From Seriola aureovittata (lineage: Eukaryota > Chordata > Actinopteri > Carangiformes > Carangidae): a DNA stretch of 64,000 nt. Below the pieces are notes generated by a model. It searched no databases. It was not told where the DNA came from and saw only the letters and a list, made by a program, of their open reading frames with translations. Below are positions 1-12,110 of the stretch, in pieces; within the stretch, counting starts at the first letter, position 1, and each line of letters opens with the position of its first letter. A program made the position numbers and the translations under genes. Location of the stretch: the NCBI RefSeq assembly GCF_021018895.1, contig NC_079382.1, positions 16,638,501 through 16,702,500 on the forward strand, in the 5' to 3' direction.

Positions 1-77
1 ATTTTCATACATGCATGTCTAAATGAGTATCATTCCCAGGGAACATTAAGAAATGAGTTTGTTTCTTTGTGTTTCAG
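1..77 (+). other. rngtt: 3' end of an rngtt intron (acceptor side)
   Basis: This is AT-rich sequence ending in a T-rich tract and the acceptor TTTCAG immediately before the first exon in the window. It belongs to an intron whose 5' part, with the exons for the triphosphatase domain and the catalytic lysine, lies upstream of the window. Confidence 0.9.
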
Positions 78-242
78 GGACAGCCTGTTGGCCAGTGTGA
101 TTTCAATATCCGGCTGTTATGCATAGAAAAGGAGATCATTTCTCCCCGGATGGAGAAAATGAAGACTGGACAAATTGACAAAACCAAGGAGCCCTTCAGT
201 GTCCGGCATAAACCCTTCTTCGACATTCATGCATCACGAAAG
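78..242 (+). CDS. rngtt: mRNA-capping enzyme (RNGTT), exon A: guanylyltransferase domain, between motifs IIIa and IV
   Basis: This exon has 55 codons in phase 0, beginning [13 protein letters not shown] and ending HASRK, and matches human RNGTT residues about 369-423. RNGTT is the bifunctional nuclear enzyme that removes the gamma phosphate of nascent RNA polymerase II transcripts and adds GMP in 5'-5' linkage. This exon lies in the nucleotidyltransferase fold just after motif IIIa, whose YDIIKFN strand would be in the previous exon. The run [15 protein letters not shown] and the block [13 protein letters not shown] are near-identical to human. The acceptor is TTTCAG|GGA. The donor is AAG|gtaatg, weaker than the gtaagt/gtgaga used by the later exons because +5 is T. 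An open frame continues a few codons into the intron, but the homology stops exactly at the splice site. The start codon of the gene is not in the window. Confidence 0.97.
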
Positions 243-1044
243 GTAATGTGAACAAAGGCTTTTTTCCCTTTCCAACTTGCTTTTCTTTCTCTCCATTTCT
301 TCCACTGGTGTGACCCAGTCAAAATCCATTCCTGATTTTCACAAACGTATATACAAATATAGATCCAAAAATCGTAAATATGGTTTCTATAAATGAAATT
401 CATGGGTTAGGTATGTCCCAGTTACCTCCCTGGAACATTTGTTTTCTAGGGCAACAGTTCTTTGTAGAGTCTTCCAAGGCAGATTCGTCCCAGGTGGTGT
501 GCTAGAGCAAGAGCAATTGAAAGATGCTTGTGCTGGCATCTTGTGTAAGGTGCAGTCTTGCCCAGATTAGGGAAACAGGCCTCCTCCTGGAGTCAAGTCT
601 AAGGCAGGGTAAAGGGAGGCGAGTGCCTGGTAGCTGGGCCTGTATCTATGGTTGCCACCATGCGTCATAGAGTTGGAAGGCAAAAGCAGGGGCCTTAACG
701 CTCTGACCCCTGCCCATGAAAACTGGTGTGCAAGTTGGCTCCTGACATTTTTTTAAAACCTCAGATTCAGGAGAAAAGGGGCACTTGACTGTGAAGGAAT
801 GGACCAGATCTTTACTCTTGGGAAAAGTACTGGAGGGACATTTGGAGTTCATCCAGCCATTCTCTAAATGTATTGTGACTCTTAAGACCATGTCCCAGAT
901 GTGTTCTGGGGATGTAGAAATTGTAAAAATCAGCTATGTCTGAGTATTTATAATCTCTTATAATATCAAATACATTTGTGGTGGACTTTGGACTCCATCA
1001 AGGTTGAGCCCTGTCCCCGATTCTGATTTTCATGTCGTCCTTTT

Positions 1045-1240
1045 TCAATGCAGTACCTTTTCCAGGAACCTTTTTAGGAACTGAGGACCTTTACTTCTAT
1101 TTTGATCGGGCTCTAAATGTCAGTCCTGGTCCCCAAAAAGTCAAGGCTTTGTGTTTAACACTCCTGGTAGCCCAGGAACTGTACTGGTGTAGTTTGCAGT
1201 ACTGGGTATCATTGATTGGTCAGACACATACATTGTGCTT
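1045..1240. mobile_element. possible degenerate MITE-like repeat
   Basis: Phrases such as CAGGAACCTTTTTAGGAACT, followed by CCCCAAAAAG and TTGATTGGTCAGA about 160 bp later, resemble a teleost non-autonomous DNA repeat with alternating 'aggaac' words. The copy is degenerate and I cannot fix its ends or its target-site duplication. The overlapping frames on both strands are treated as non-genic. Confidence 0.35.
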
Positions 1241-2610
1241 TGACCATGAATCTCTGCTGCCAGCGCCTTTGTGTGTATTATGCTTCAATTGCGAAGCGAA
1301 TGCCTTCCTACGCCTTTGTCCGTCTGTGTGAATACACGGTGAACTATAAGTAGGTTCATGTGAATAAATGACAGTGGAGTAAAGCACTACAATACACTGC
1401 TCATGCAAGTCATTATTGCATGAGCTGGTAGGTATAGGAAAGGACATGATTTGATAGATTTTATCTTTGCTGTAATTTGTTCGATAATACCAAGAACAAA
1501 GTGCATTTTTTATAATTCTATCCCTTTTTCTTGACTACTTTAGTTGAGATGGGTATATTTTTTGCAATCCTGTTGTAGTTCTCTGCTGTTCACAGTCTGA
1601 GGACAGCAGAGCTTTTATTCTCTGAATAACTGTTAAGCCCTCCTATTAGGCCTGCACTTGTGCCCTAATGTCAGGTCTGTGGGAGGTTGGAGTCAAATTA
1701 ATTTGATGTTTCGCTCGGGCCAAGATCAGTCGGAAATCTCGGCGCTGCACATTCACAAATGATCAAAGTACATGGAGGGGGTGAAGCTTTGGACAGTTCT
1801 TGTGTTTTTGTCACACGTCTTCTTCTGCCAACACTGATATCTTGGTGTTTTTGTGTTTTGTAAAATTTTTGGTATGAATGGTAGGGTTATCTCTGATCTA
1901 ACCCTGTGCTACCCATTCCTCTAAGAACCTTTATGAAAGATCACCCGCTACCCCCCACCACCACCCCACACCCCCAACCTTTGGGCTTCATGTTGATGAT
2001 ACTCTAGCAATGAAGTCACTGGAACTACGTCTGGTTTCTGACTGCTCTATTGTGTTGTACGGTGGCCATCTGCTCCCCATACAGTCATATCTCTGTTGTA
2101 CGGGACATTAAAAGAGGAAAACTGGAATCTGGCTCATTAATTCATGGCAGCACAACCCTCCACTGCATGGCATATCGACCAGAGATTCCTTTTGGGGATA
2201 TTTCAGTCACAGGCCGGAGTTGTATGATGGCTTTTGTCTGTTGCTAGGCTGCTGTTTTTCATCTCTGACACTTAGACATTCATGCCGCCATTTCCCCACC
2301 ATTTGGGATCATTCATTCTCTAGAGCTTCCTCCACTTGTCCAATTATCTTACAAAGATCCCTTTTTGTATTACAGAATTTGTACATTGGAACAACCAGAT
2401 AATTTATTTTCGGAATTTCCCTCAATTTAATAAAACTTGAGCTCAGTCGGTGTTGCCTGTTCTACAGTTAATTACGTGTACCATGTGTTTTGTCACTAGG
2501 TTGCAATAATACTTGGTTTATCTTTCTAGATTGTACTTCAATCTAACTGGTTGATTTCTTGGCATGAGCCAGGCCATTCACGTACTGTTGCTACAGTACC
2601 TGCAGAAAAT

Positions 2611-3462
2611 TATGGAAGATTCAAAATGCCTACATAAAAACAAATCAACCAAAGAAATAAAGTGAAATGCAAAACTAATTATTTTATGCATTTCCTTTGT
2701 ATGCTTGCATTTGCTGTGACAATGAAATGAAAAACATACAGTATATTAAAAAGATAAATATTTACCTTAGTAGATTTTACATGCCAGGTTTACATCAAAT
2801 CTCCACACAAAAAAACTAAGTGAAGAGGTGTATTACATGTCAATGTTTTCCAGCAGAGGACTGCATAGACCTGCCAAAACGAAATGCAAAGTAGGTGTCA
2901 TTAGTTTTCATGAGGTGTAGAGATGTAAGGGATCTTTCTTGTTGTTTTTGTTTTGTTTTGTTTTATTTTGTTATTTTGGAGATGCATCATAATACCCAAA
3001 TGAAAACTGACAAGTCACAGCTTGGGGGCATAAACCTTGTGAAGCTTATCATGGCTGAAACAAGCTGATGGCAGCCATGACAGATTGCCCTTCACATTGA
3101 AATTTCTGGGGGGGATTCCTGCTACTGTGTGGAAAACTACCTGTGCCATTATTTTTGGTTTCTATTTATATATTTAAAACAGATCTCAGATTTCAATTAT
3201 GTTCAGGCCAGGGGACTGTGAGAGCCAGGCTCATTTTTCTTTATTTAAATATATGAGATGTATTTACTTTTCATTACAAAAATCCCAAAATATATAATTT
3301 CTCCAAAGGGTTCCTAAATTTTTGCATACAACTGTACTTTGTAATGTAATTTTGACACAGTAAATGCATACATTAAAAGGAAATGCACATAACGATGTAC
3401 ATTTTATTTTACTTTCTTTCCTTGTTTTATCTATTTAATTTAGGCATTTTGAATCTTCCATA
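2611..3462. mobile_element. Non-autonomous DNA element with ~100-bp terminal inverted repeats
   Basis: The left arm (2611-2712) begins TATGGAAGATTCAAAATGCC. The right arm (3361-3462) ends in its reverse complement, GGCATTTTGAATCTTCCATA. Reading inward, the arms continue to match: both carry a purine-rich stretch (AAGAAATAAAGTG versus AAAGAAAGTAAAA on the complement), then TGCATTTCCTTT and TGCATTT(G/A)CTGTG. The arms thus span about 100 bp with moderate divergence and both terminate at a TA, as expected for a TA-inserting (Tc1/mariner-like) family. The roughly 650-bp interior has no transposase frame. A short piece at 3309-3336 resembles the end of a fish Tc1-like element (reverse complement TACAGTTGTATGCAAAAA), so the interior may be composite. 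The family name is not known to me. Confidence 0.78.
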
Positions 3463-5475
3463 GTAATATCCAAGATACCCATAGTATCAAAATCCAATCA
3501 TAGCCTGACGTCCTTGGCAACTCCCAGCCTCATTGCAAGATATCACAGTAATACTTTTCATGAAATCCTATTATCCAATTTTATTGTGTCTTTGTCCACG
3601 GTGTGCTAAAAATGATGTGATTTTTAGTCCTAGGCTTTAAAACCATAATAGTATAGAAAAAAGAGGGGGATGTGAATGAGTTCTGTACCTACAAGTCCAG
3701 GAAATGCCGATCTGCACACATCTCACGTTTCCCTTTTTTGTTATTGGCAAACCTTTACTGGCTGTCAAATAAGCTCTTGTATCAACTTACCAATGTGTGC
3801 CAACAAGGGAATTAAGTTTGTTTTCTTAATGTAGTGCACTTGTATAATAGTCTTAATAGGATTTGGGGCTTGTGGATACTGCACATTAGATATACACAGC
3901 AAGAAAAGGCTTAGCAATCTCAAATACATATAGATGAAGTTTCTCTCTGACGGTGATGTACACTGGTAAGTTAGCCAGAGAGTGTATTTGGCAGATCTGC
4001 GTATTCCTTTCAGGGACTTAGGAATCAAGTCAAGTCTGGGATTTCTGGTAATTTTCTTGCTCGCTGAAGACAACATACTGGCAATTTCCACGGAGAATCT
4101 GTGTGAGGTAGAAATTCATTTATTCGTCGCTAGGATTATAGGAATGAGTGTTAGAGTTTGAAATTTGCAATTTCCACAGAAAGTGGGTTTAACAAGTCAA
4201 AAAACTCAAAGTGAAACTATTTTTTTTTTATATGTTTTATGTTTTTATTCCAGGATTTGCAAACCTCATTTAATTGTAAAATTGGCCTTTTTAAGCCACA
4301 TTTATTTATTGATCTTGATGATGAATCCTCAGAACTGAAACTCAGTAAAATGATTAATTTAATATAATAAGTTTGATAAAATGTATTTCATTCACCTGGG
4401 CACTGCACTCAATGCAATTATATGTAGAGCTTCAACAAGAAAAAAATTTAAAAATTATTAATGAAATGAAATGAAATAATTGCTAGATGCAAAATCTAAT
4501 TGCATGTTTGTAGTAGGCCAGACAATACCGGATGACCCTTATTTTAACACCAGCTGGATAAGATGAACTTCTAACTTTATTAGCTGCTGTCAACTTGTCT
4601 TCATTAACACAATATTGTCTTGATTAAATATGTTTTTTCCACCTGAATATATCCCTTAATGTTACAGCCACAAAACATTTTGTTCCATTTTACATTTGTC
4701 CAACTAAAATCATCATCATTCTCCAAAACAGGAGACATTTTAAATAGGAGTAATTATTTTTTTCAGTTCTGGAAAATATAACATTAAGTAATGTAAGCCC
4801 TGTTCGAATAAGCCCAACATTTGCAGAATATACGCTTATTAAATAGCACATCCAGATTTACAAACTGGTAACATTGAAATTGCACAAGGAAATTAGATGG
4901 TGTTAATTTGTCTCTGTCCTTCCTAGAATATCTAATATCCTTTGCTCGTTTATCATATCTATTAATAGATTAGGGCCTAAGATGAATAAAGTTTCCTCTC
5001 GTGAGATTAATATCTTCGGTTGACCCCCAGGGCATCACCCGGCTACCCCCAAGGGATAGCGGTGGTGCTGTGGGGGGTGGAAGGGGGACTTTTCTTACCT
5101 GAGAGAAGATTTCAGGTTGAAATACACTTTTTGAGATTGAATTTGAATAGAGACCTGAAAGTAGTTATCTGGATACTTTGTTGAGATTGCAATCTTTTCA
5201 TGGAGCTCAAACCCAATCACAGCGGGTGAGATAAAGGTATAGCGTTTGTACTGAATACTAAACAGCCAAGAGAATTGACTTCCTTGTGAATGTAAATAGT
5301 GAAGTGAATAGATTTCAGGGCCAATGCGCTATGAAATCACAGTCGTTGATATGCATTATAACACTTATTTTGTTCGGTGATCTATTCTTATCTTGCACTG
5401 TGGAGGACGACTTTGCTGTTGCAATTTCCTCACATGAATATGACTTTGAAATTGGATCCCAAGTAGTCAAATGTC

Positions 5476-5496
5476 CTATCTATCTATCTATCTATC
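5476..5496. repeat. (TATC)n microsatellite
   Basis: This is a short perfect tetranucleotide tract of about five units, followed by a T-run. It sits about 85 bp upstream of a LINE ORF2 remnant. Confidence 0.9.
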
Positions 5497-5580
5497 AAAT
5501 ATCTTTTTTTTTATTTTGACTGCTGCTGTGGACCTCACGCAATCAAATGAAAGTAACTAATTCATGGTTTCATCAGTAAA

Positions 5581-5742
5581 ATGTCCAGTGCCCTGTTTTA
5601 TGCAGTTGTATTTTGTGGTAACAGCATTACTGCCAATGATAGAGACAGGATTAACGAGTTTATTAAAAAAGCTGCTGCTATAATTGGTTTGAGTGCTGAC
5701 TCGTTTGAGAGAGTTTTGGAGGAGAGTTCAGCACATACTTGA
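5581..5742 (+). pseudogene. LINE ORF2 C-terminal remnant (53 codons)
   Basis: An open frame of 53 codons reads ALFYAVVFCGNSITANDRDR then INEFIKKAAAIIGLSADSFE, followed by a stop. It resembles the conserved block after the reverse transcriptase domain of fish non-LTR retrotransposons, of the type 'YAVVCWGGSIT.RDR.RLN.LIRKA...LG'. The usual W of the CWGG segment is missing here (FCGN) and the frame stops soon after, so it is a dead fragment. No endonuclease or catalytic RT motif is nearby. Clade assignment would need a database comparison. Confidence 0.72.
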
Positions 5743-5799
5743 GTTTGAAGGTTAACCCCTGTGTGGTGTTTTTCACAATCTAAAAAAAAAAACAGTGGT

Positions 5800-6040
5800 A
5801 AGTGAAGGAGCCGAGACATTCCAGACATCCCTCTCCCCAGCAAGATTCTCCAGCTCCTCCCGAGTGATCCCGAGGCATTCCCAGACCAGATGGGATATGT
5901 AATCCCACTGGTGATTTCTTGGTCTATCCCCGGGTCTCCTTCCAGTTAGACCTGCCTGGAAAACCTCCAAAGAAAGTCGCCCATGAGGCATTCAAATCAG
6001 ATGCCTGAACCACCCCAACTGGCTCTTGTGCTATATCTAG
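5800..6040 (-). pseudogene. LINE ORF2 C-terminus remnant, minus strand
   Basis: On the minus strand, 5773-5991 reads EVFQAGLTGRRPGDRPRNHQ and then WDYISHLVWECLGITREELE with NLAGERDVW. This matches the very common fish LINE C-terminus 'VF.A.PTG.RPRGRPR.RW.DYIS.LAWE.LG...EELE.VAGERE.W'. Nucleotide similarity seems to continue upstream (5991-6040, GAGCCAGTTGGGGTGGTTCAG on the minus strand), but a frame shift separates it from the open part. It lies tail to tail with the plus-strand LINE remnant at 5581-5742, so two independent insertions landed within 500 bp. The frame has no function of its own. Confidence 0.8.
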
Positions 6041-7302
6041 ACATTTTCTGATTTCAGTTTTCCCATTGTGTGTTTCTGGCTAATGCTCAATGCAATGCCC
6101 AGCTTCTGGTTTGGTAAAAGCTTATTAAGAGACACTATCTACATCAAAGTCTCAGGCTTGTTGTTAGTTTATTAGTAGTGTGTTGATTGTCACTTGTGGC
6201 TGTCATGTGGACCTGACGCCTACACATCATAAACATCCTAGTTTTTGCTGAATCAGTGCTGAAAGTAAGACGAAAACCAGAACATCATCATGAGTTATCT
6301 GCTGTACATTCAAGAAATTTTACATTCATTCCAAAGTCCAAACTAATGCACATTGATCTTTGAATTAAGCCAGTGTCTTTTTTCTGTAAGGACAGATATG
6401 CTGTCGGTATAAGTTTCTGGATAAGTTTTAACCTACACAATGAAACTTTTGAGAACAGCAAGCGCTGTACAGTGGCTGCAGCAAAGTTTATCACACTCAA
6501 CGAAAACACACAAACAAAAGTGATTGCTCATGTGTAGTGGGCAAAACTCTTGATCCCAGACAGTGTTGACTATCTGCAGCCAAAAGCATAAGTGTGATGA
6601 CGAGACTCTTTATCTTCTCCTGACTCTGGGTTCGGTCGTCTGTAACGGTCCTTGATTCTATGTAAATATCCTCCTCTCGACGTTATACCCAGACCCATGA
6701 TGAGTCAGGCTCCTGCTTTTCCCATTGAAGCAAAGTTGCAGTGGCCTGGTTAGAGAAAAAAAACTCCTCCTGAACAGCATGTCTCATTAACTGAGTGCTG
6801 TCAGTCTGCAGGTTCCTTGTTGCACTGACCTCACACCTCTGTCAGCTGTCAAGACTCCAGCTGTTGAAGATGGAAAAGCAAGACCCCTGGTCTCCATTGG
6901 CTCCGTCTCTGCTACGTGGGTGTTTTTCACAAAGTAAAAATCCAGCTTTGTTTTTGGGCTGAGCTTCATATTTGAGTTAGTTTGTGGTTTTTCCTCTCCG
7001 AGTGTGTCAACTCAAATACAATTTAAAATGTAGATGGTGTTTTGATCCTTTTGTGGATAATTGCTGAACCAATGAAGTAAAATCAGCCTGACTGGCCTGT
7101 AAACCTACTGTATTTTTTTTTTTGTTCTTTTTAACAGAAATAATGTGGGATCTTTTGGCATAGACAGTTAATATCTCACAGCTTAACTGCATGTCCCACT
7201 TAATTTATGAAATACACAATGCAATACGGCATTCATCAGCCTGCACCTGTGGCCTCCGCCATCCTCCACGGTTAAGTTCAGAAACAAGCTGTACTATATC
7301 AC

Positions 7303-7305
<3 letters not shown>

Positions 7306-7357
<52 letters not shown>
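7306..7357. repeat. (TC)n microsatellite, 52 bp
   Basis: This is a perfect dinucleotide tract of 26 units. It produces spurious open frames on both strands (poly-Leu/Ser on plus, poly-Arg/Glu on minus), which are not genes. Confidence 0.98.
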
Positions 7358-7359
<2 letters not shown>

Positions 7360-8654
7360 GCTGCACCCACTCACAGAGGGAAACATGTTGACTGTTGTGT
7401 AAGGGCTTATGCTGCTTGGAAGAACACACGACATAGACTCGATGACTAATGTTTGTTTACCTCAGTTGCTTTGAGATTTTTTAGTTTTCTCCCAAGCCTC
7501 CAAGACATTATGCAACATCTGATGATGCATGGCACATCCATACAGTAAAGGTCGAACTCACCAGAGAGAGAGAGAGAGGGAAAGAAAATGTGTGGCAGTG
7601 TGGAGTGTAGTGGCTCATTTTATTTGTTCTGCTTGCCTGATCTCCTTGTGCCTTGCAGGCTCAGAGTTAATGTACTTGAGGAAGGGAACATGCGTCCTCT
7701 GGGTCAAGTCTACAGGTGTTTTTTTGTTTTTTTTATTCGAATTTCTTTGTGTTTATTCTGCATTTCACCACCTTCTGCACCTTGAGTCTGATGTTCATCC
7801 TTTTCTGTTTGACCTGTGGCGATGTCACAACATCCTTCTCTCTCAAGAATAAATCCCTCTGAGATAACCAGCACAGCTGCTGCACCACCAAAAAAAAAAA
7901 CCCACATCCATTTTTCTAGAATGCTTCATTTTTCAAGGTATTAAATTTTTAATAGTGTCTGTGCTCCGCTTCTTTTAAGTTTATCTGATCTTCTCCTTTG
8001 TGGTGCCCTATGGACCGGATGTTCTATGAATATGTTTTTTCACCTGTTTTGTATGAGCTCCACTGGCTGTCAGCCGTTTTAGCATTCTCTCCCTTGACAA
8101 AATTTAAGTCTCTTAAATTTGTTATCCACTTGGATAGTGAATTCTCGAGCTTGCCTGGCTAGTCTCTTCTCTTAAAGTGGACAAACACAAGGATATACAG
8201 TGAGGTCCCACTGTATGTGTGTGTATATGAATTTTAATTCTGATTTGTGTTTGGCTTTGAAGTAATAACACTTACTGGAGCTAAGTTGCAGCAAACAGGC
8301 TTTAAAATGTTTTTAGTCTTACTTAATGATATGTTATAATTATTTTATCACTTTTATAAATGCAAGACTTTGTTTGTTCATTTACGCTCAGTAGTGTCTC
8401 AGAGATAGTCTCCCAGAGCCAGAGTATATGCAGATACACTTGGCAGTAAAGTTGACGTAACTCTGAGTTTCAACGGCAATATTATTGCACCAATTGGCAA
8501 TAATAAGTAGTAGAGTTTTTGGAGTTACTGAAGTCAGTGTAATTTCACTTAATTTAATCATTTATACAGAACTGACCCACTCTACTGAACAGTCCAAGCA
8601 CATATAAAGTCCTTGTGCAATTCTTCATCCATGTCAAGCAAAAACGTGAAACAT

Positions 8655-8842
8655 TTCCTCGTTCCAGCTTCACAGTTGTAATGATTTGCTGCTGTTTCAT
8701 TGTCTTATGTGCTAGTAAACTAGATATGTTGGAGTTTTGGACAAAACGAGTAGTTTAAATGTCTTCTTGAGCTTCAGGTAATTGCAATGGATTTAAATTA
8801 TTTTCTGCCTTTTTATAGACTAGATTAATAGTTCCAGCTCTC
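8655..8842 (-). mobile_element. Copy of 'gctgcaactaacgatt' MITE-like family (half)
   Basis: The segment reads TTCCAGCTTCACAGTTGTAA, GATTTGCTGCTG, TCATTGTCTTATGTGCTAGT, GTTTTGGACAAAAC, TTTTATAGACTAGATTAAT, then GTTCCAGCTCT. This is the reverse-orientation order of the family seen best at 41398-41600. It is a truncated, diverged copy covering the middle and the proximal end. Confidence 0.7.
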
Positions 8843-9433
8843 AGAATTAGAAAATTCTTTGTAACCCTTTAAACTCTAATTTAAACCTTCTTCTTTAGCC
8901 CCTGCAGCATCTTGCTCAGCACAGACAGTCCTCTCCCACTGTAGTACAGGCAGCACAGATACAGCAGCGTGCTGTTGGAGCCCAGTGAAGGGCTGCCTCC
9001 TGGTTGTTGCCTCCTCACACTGACTGTCTGTCTGCTGTCTGTATCAGTGTGACTGAATGTGTCTGAGTGTGTGGGCTGTGCTCGGCACTGCTGTGAGTTT
9101 GTGGTTGTCGGTTTATTTTTTTTCTCCCGGAGACAGGCCGGTAATGTGGCTCACTGGCAGTGGTCTCGCTTTAACACAGACTTGCACTGGCCAAAGTCAC
9201 ATCCCTCCAACATGATAACCAAAGATTGTATGTTTTCATTTCATTGACATTGCATTAATTATTGCCCATTTCAGTATTCTGTCCCACTGTCTTTTGCACC
9301 CTCAGCTCTCCTGGTGGGTGATCAAAGATTTCTCTTGCATGTAGTAACCTGCTATCTATATACATGATGATGTGAAGCTTTGACCCAGCTCTAATTTAAA
9401 TTTGATTTCAAAACCCCTTGGGACAAGGCATGT

Positions 9434-9515
9434 TAATTTTCTGACAGTCGACTGATAGTCAGAAAATTAATCAACTGTTTTGTTAATAGATTAAATGTGT
9501 AAGTAATTTATTTAA
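9434..9515 (-). mobile_element. Distal-end fragment of the same MITE-like family
   Basis: The words TTTTCTGACAGTCGACTGA, GAAAATTAATCAACTGTTTTG and TAATAGATTAAATGTGTAAG match the distal terminal part of the family (in reverse orientation), which is built of 'cgattaatcg'-type words. Only about 80 bp are recognisable. Confidence 0.55.
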
Positions 9516-9724
9516 ATTTATTTAACCATTGTTAATTTTCTTTCTTGGTCTTGGAGTCAGATACTACGTGCTGCCTATATAGCATGCCCTGTGCAGACAC
9601 TGTCCCGGTCTAATATTGATGGTGCCCTGTATTGTAGCTTAGAATTTCAAGTACAGACCCAACATGTTTACCTCATCTATTTTTAATAGTTTTTTTGGGC
9701 TTCATTTATTTTATGAGATACCTA

Positions 9725-9830
9725 TTCTAGAGAGATGACAAGAAACAAAGGTTCCAGACCGGATTTTGAATTGGGGACGATGTGGTTCATGGTCACAGTC
9801 TCTGAGCCACATGGGCACCTTTTAATAAAC
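9725..9830. mobile_element. Degenerate tRNA/SINE-like repeat
   Basis: The segment reads AGAGATGACAAGAAACAAAG, TTCCAGACCGGATTTTGAA, TTGGGGACGATGTGGTTCAT, then CTCTGAGCCACATGGGCACC. It resembles a teleost repeat with the pattern 'GATGACATGCAGCAAAGG...CCGGATTCGAACC.GGGACG...GAGCCA...GG.CACC', whose core is a tRNA B-box-like GGATTCGAACC. Here the box is mutated. Confidence 0.5.
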
Positions 9831-11990
9831 CTTTTACCAAGGAAAAAAGAAAAATGCTTGTTTGATTTTGTTTTGTGATTGAATTTTGTGTCTGTCAAAT
9901 ACTAAAATGAAGTCCTTTGAGAATTGCTCTATGATATAAAGGGTGATACAGTGGCCAGTTTCTAAGATACACAATGTATGTATTTAACAATATGTTAAAT
10001 TAATACGTATCAACTCAACACATTATGAATTTCAATGCAATGATTTCCTTATCCCTTAAGTCTTACGGATAGGGTTAGGTTGGAAGGGTTGGAAGGGTCA
10101 GTTAGCTAATTCCAGTCACTCGTCAACACACCTGTCCAGTTCACCACAGATTTTCATTATACCACAGTTCAATTTCACGCTGTGCCCTGCTATTTCTCAT
10201 CATCCTGGCCTGTTCTAGTCTCATGCCATCCCTTATTGGTTTAATCCTCCGAGTGTTAATGTCTCTGTTCATCTCTTGCCTGTCATCACAAATGAATGTA
10301 TAAAACTTTATCTTGATCGTGGATGTTATGAAACGACCGGGATCCATCAAAAGACAATTTTTCCAAGGCGTTTAACTTCTCCAGACTGCGTAACCTTGTT
10401 TGACTCCGGGCCAGCCGGTGGTTTAGCAGCCTCGCCCGCACACTCTGATGTGGGTTTTTCGTTTAATAGGGAACTGCAAACTGGCTTCAGAGGGCCATTC
10501 ACATTAGGCTTGAAAGGAGCCTCTAGCAACAGCCCCATGGTCTGACTGGAATATCAATCCATCCTCTCCGCCTTTGATTCAGCCCCCGCACCTAAACCTC
10601 CTTAGAGCGATGAGGATGAGCAGACGGCAGGAAAATACAAAGTGCTTTATGTTACTCCAGGTGTGCCGTGGAAAAGCTTGTGACATTGCATAGAAAATGA
10701 CATTGTGTACATTGTGCTGCTTACGTACAATCTGCGTAGTAACCGACTGTAAGGTGAAGAAATATTCAAATTATGCCAGTCATTCAAATGGAAGGAGCAT
10801 CACAGTAGCAGGGTTAGTTTTCAAGCTTGAACTACTACAGCATGTATGTCTGTACCAAATTCGGACTTGGCAGTTCAATACAAATATTTGACTAATCGCT
10901 CTTTTTTACCCATATATACTATCAAGCACCTATTGAAGTGGCAGATAGAGTTCGGCAAGATATTAAAGGTCACAGCAACGTTCATGTGATATAGTAAACC
11001 AGCCAAGTTAGCCCACGAGCGAATGCGTGCTAACTACGCTAACAGCGGATCGGAAACGTGCAACCTGTACAACCTGAAAAATCCAATCAGCACTTAGTTT
11101 ACAGACATGGATTCTTCACTCATGTAGTATTGCACATTGCTGTATTTTCATCTCTTACACCTGTTGTTGCGGTGGTGACATTTATATTTTTGATTTTCGC
11201 TAATTATGAATTGCTGAATGAAGAGTTTAAATATCTTAATCCATCGATAGTTTGCTCCTGGTTTGATGTCACGATGGTGTTGACCCTGTGGATTTCACCT
11301 TGAGCAGAAATCTCATCCTGCATTACATTAATTTCTGCTTATTTTGTATTCCAGATGAGTGACTGCTTTGCAGCCCATTAGTCTGAACCACTGCAGGGAA
11401 TGGTCATTCAAAGTCAAGGTCAAGTTCAAAACTATAATTTCCTCACATGAGATGCTTTTCTGTGGAGAAACACAAAATATATTATTTTTTATTAATGTGT
11501 TTAAACAGAAATAGCCTAGTAAAGACAAGACAGACTGATAACTTCATTACTCTTACCGCAGTTATAGAAATCATGCACAACACAAAGCCCTCAAAGCATT
11601 TGCTTGTAGGCCTTTATAAATTTTCCAATATTCATAAGTGCTCTTGTCAGTGTTTTGCTCTAAATTAGTCTTTGCAGTTGAGCCGCCCTGTCTTTGCCAC
11701 CGGTGTATGGATGCCTATTTTTAGAGACGTATAACGAGATGCCTAAATTCAGTCACATCACCACAAAATATTTTTGAACAGACCAAGGTCAGCAGAGGCT
11801 TTAAATGTACTTGGTTGTTTTGCTTCTTTGTCTCAGTTGGCAGGTAGTGTTTGAACCATTTGTTTATGATGCATTCACTGTCGGGATTTTTTCTATTAAT
11901 GCATGAAGTCATCAAATCTGTGGGCCATTGATTGATTGATTTTTTTTTTTATCACTATAAACTGAATATGGATTGTGGTGCATTGGTCAG

Positions 11991-12110
11991 CCAAAACAAG
12001 ACATTTGAAGATCAGGGAATTTATGACCGGCAGGTTTCACTGATATTATTTATTGATTTTATAGACTGCTGAACGGTTAATCATTTAATCAAGAAAATGA
12101 TTACCTGGTG
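11991..12110 (-). mobile_element. Proximal-end fragment of the 'gctgcaactaacgatt' family
   Basis: The words CCAAAACAAGACATTTGAAG, CAGGGAATTTATGA, GATTTTATAGACTGCTGAAC and TTAATCAAGAAAATGATTA correspond, in reverse orientation, to the family segments 'acaaaacaag.aatttgaaga...gggaaatt', 'ttttatagac' and 'taatcgagaaaataat'. Confidence 0.6.

Noticed and set aside
7191..7429. Frames with poly(Leu-Ser) and poly(Arg-Glu)
   Set aside because: Artefacts of the (TC)n microsatellite.
10380..10545. GC-richer patch with overlapping frames on both strands, considered as an exon
   Set aside because: It has no acceptor/donor pair with a conserved frame, and known RNGTT exons leave no gap between SRK and LLEG where an extra exon could fit.
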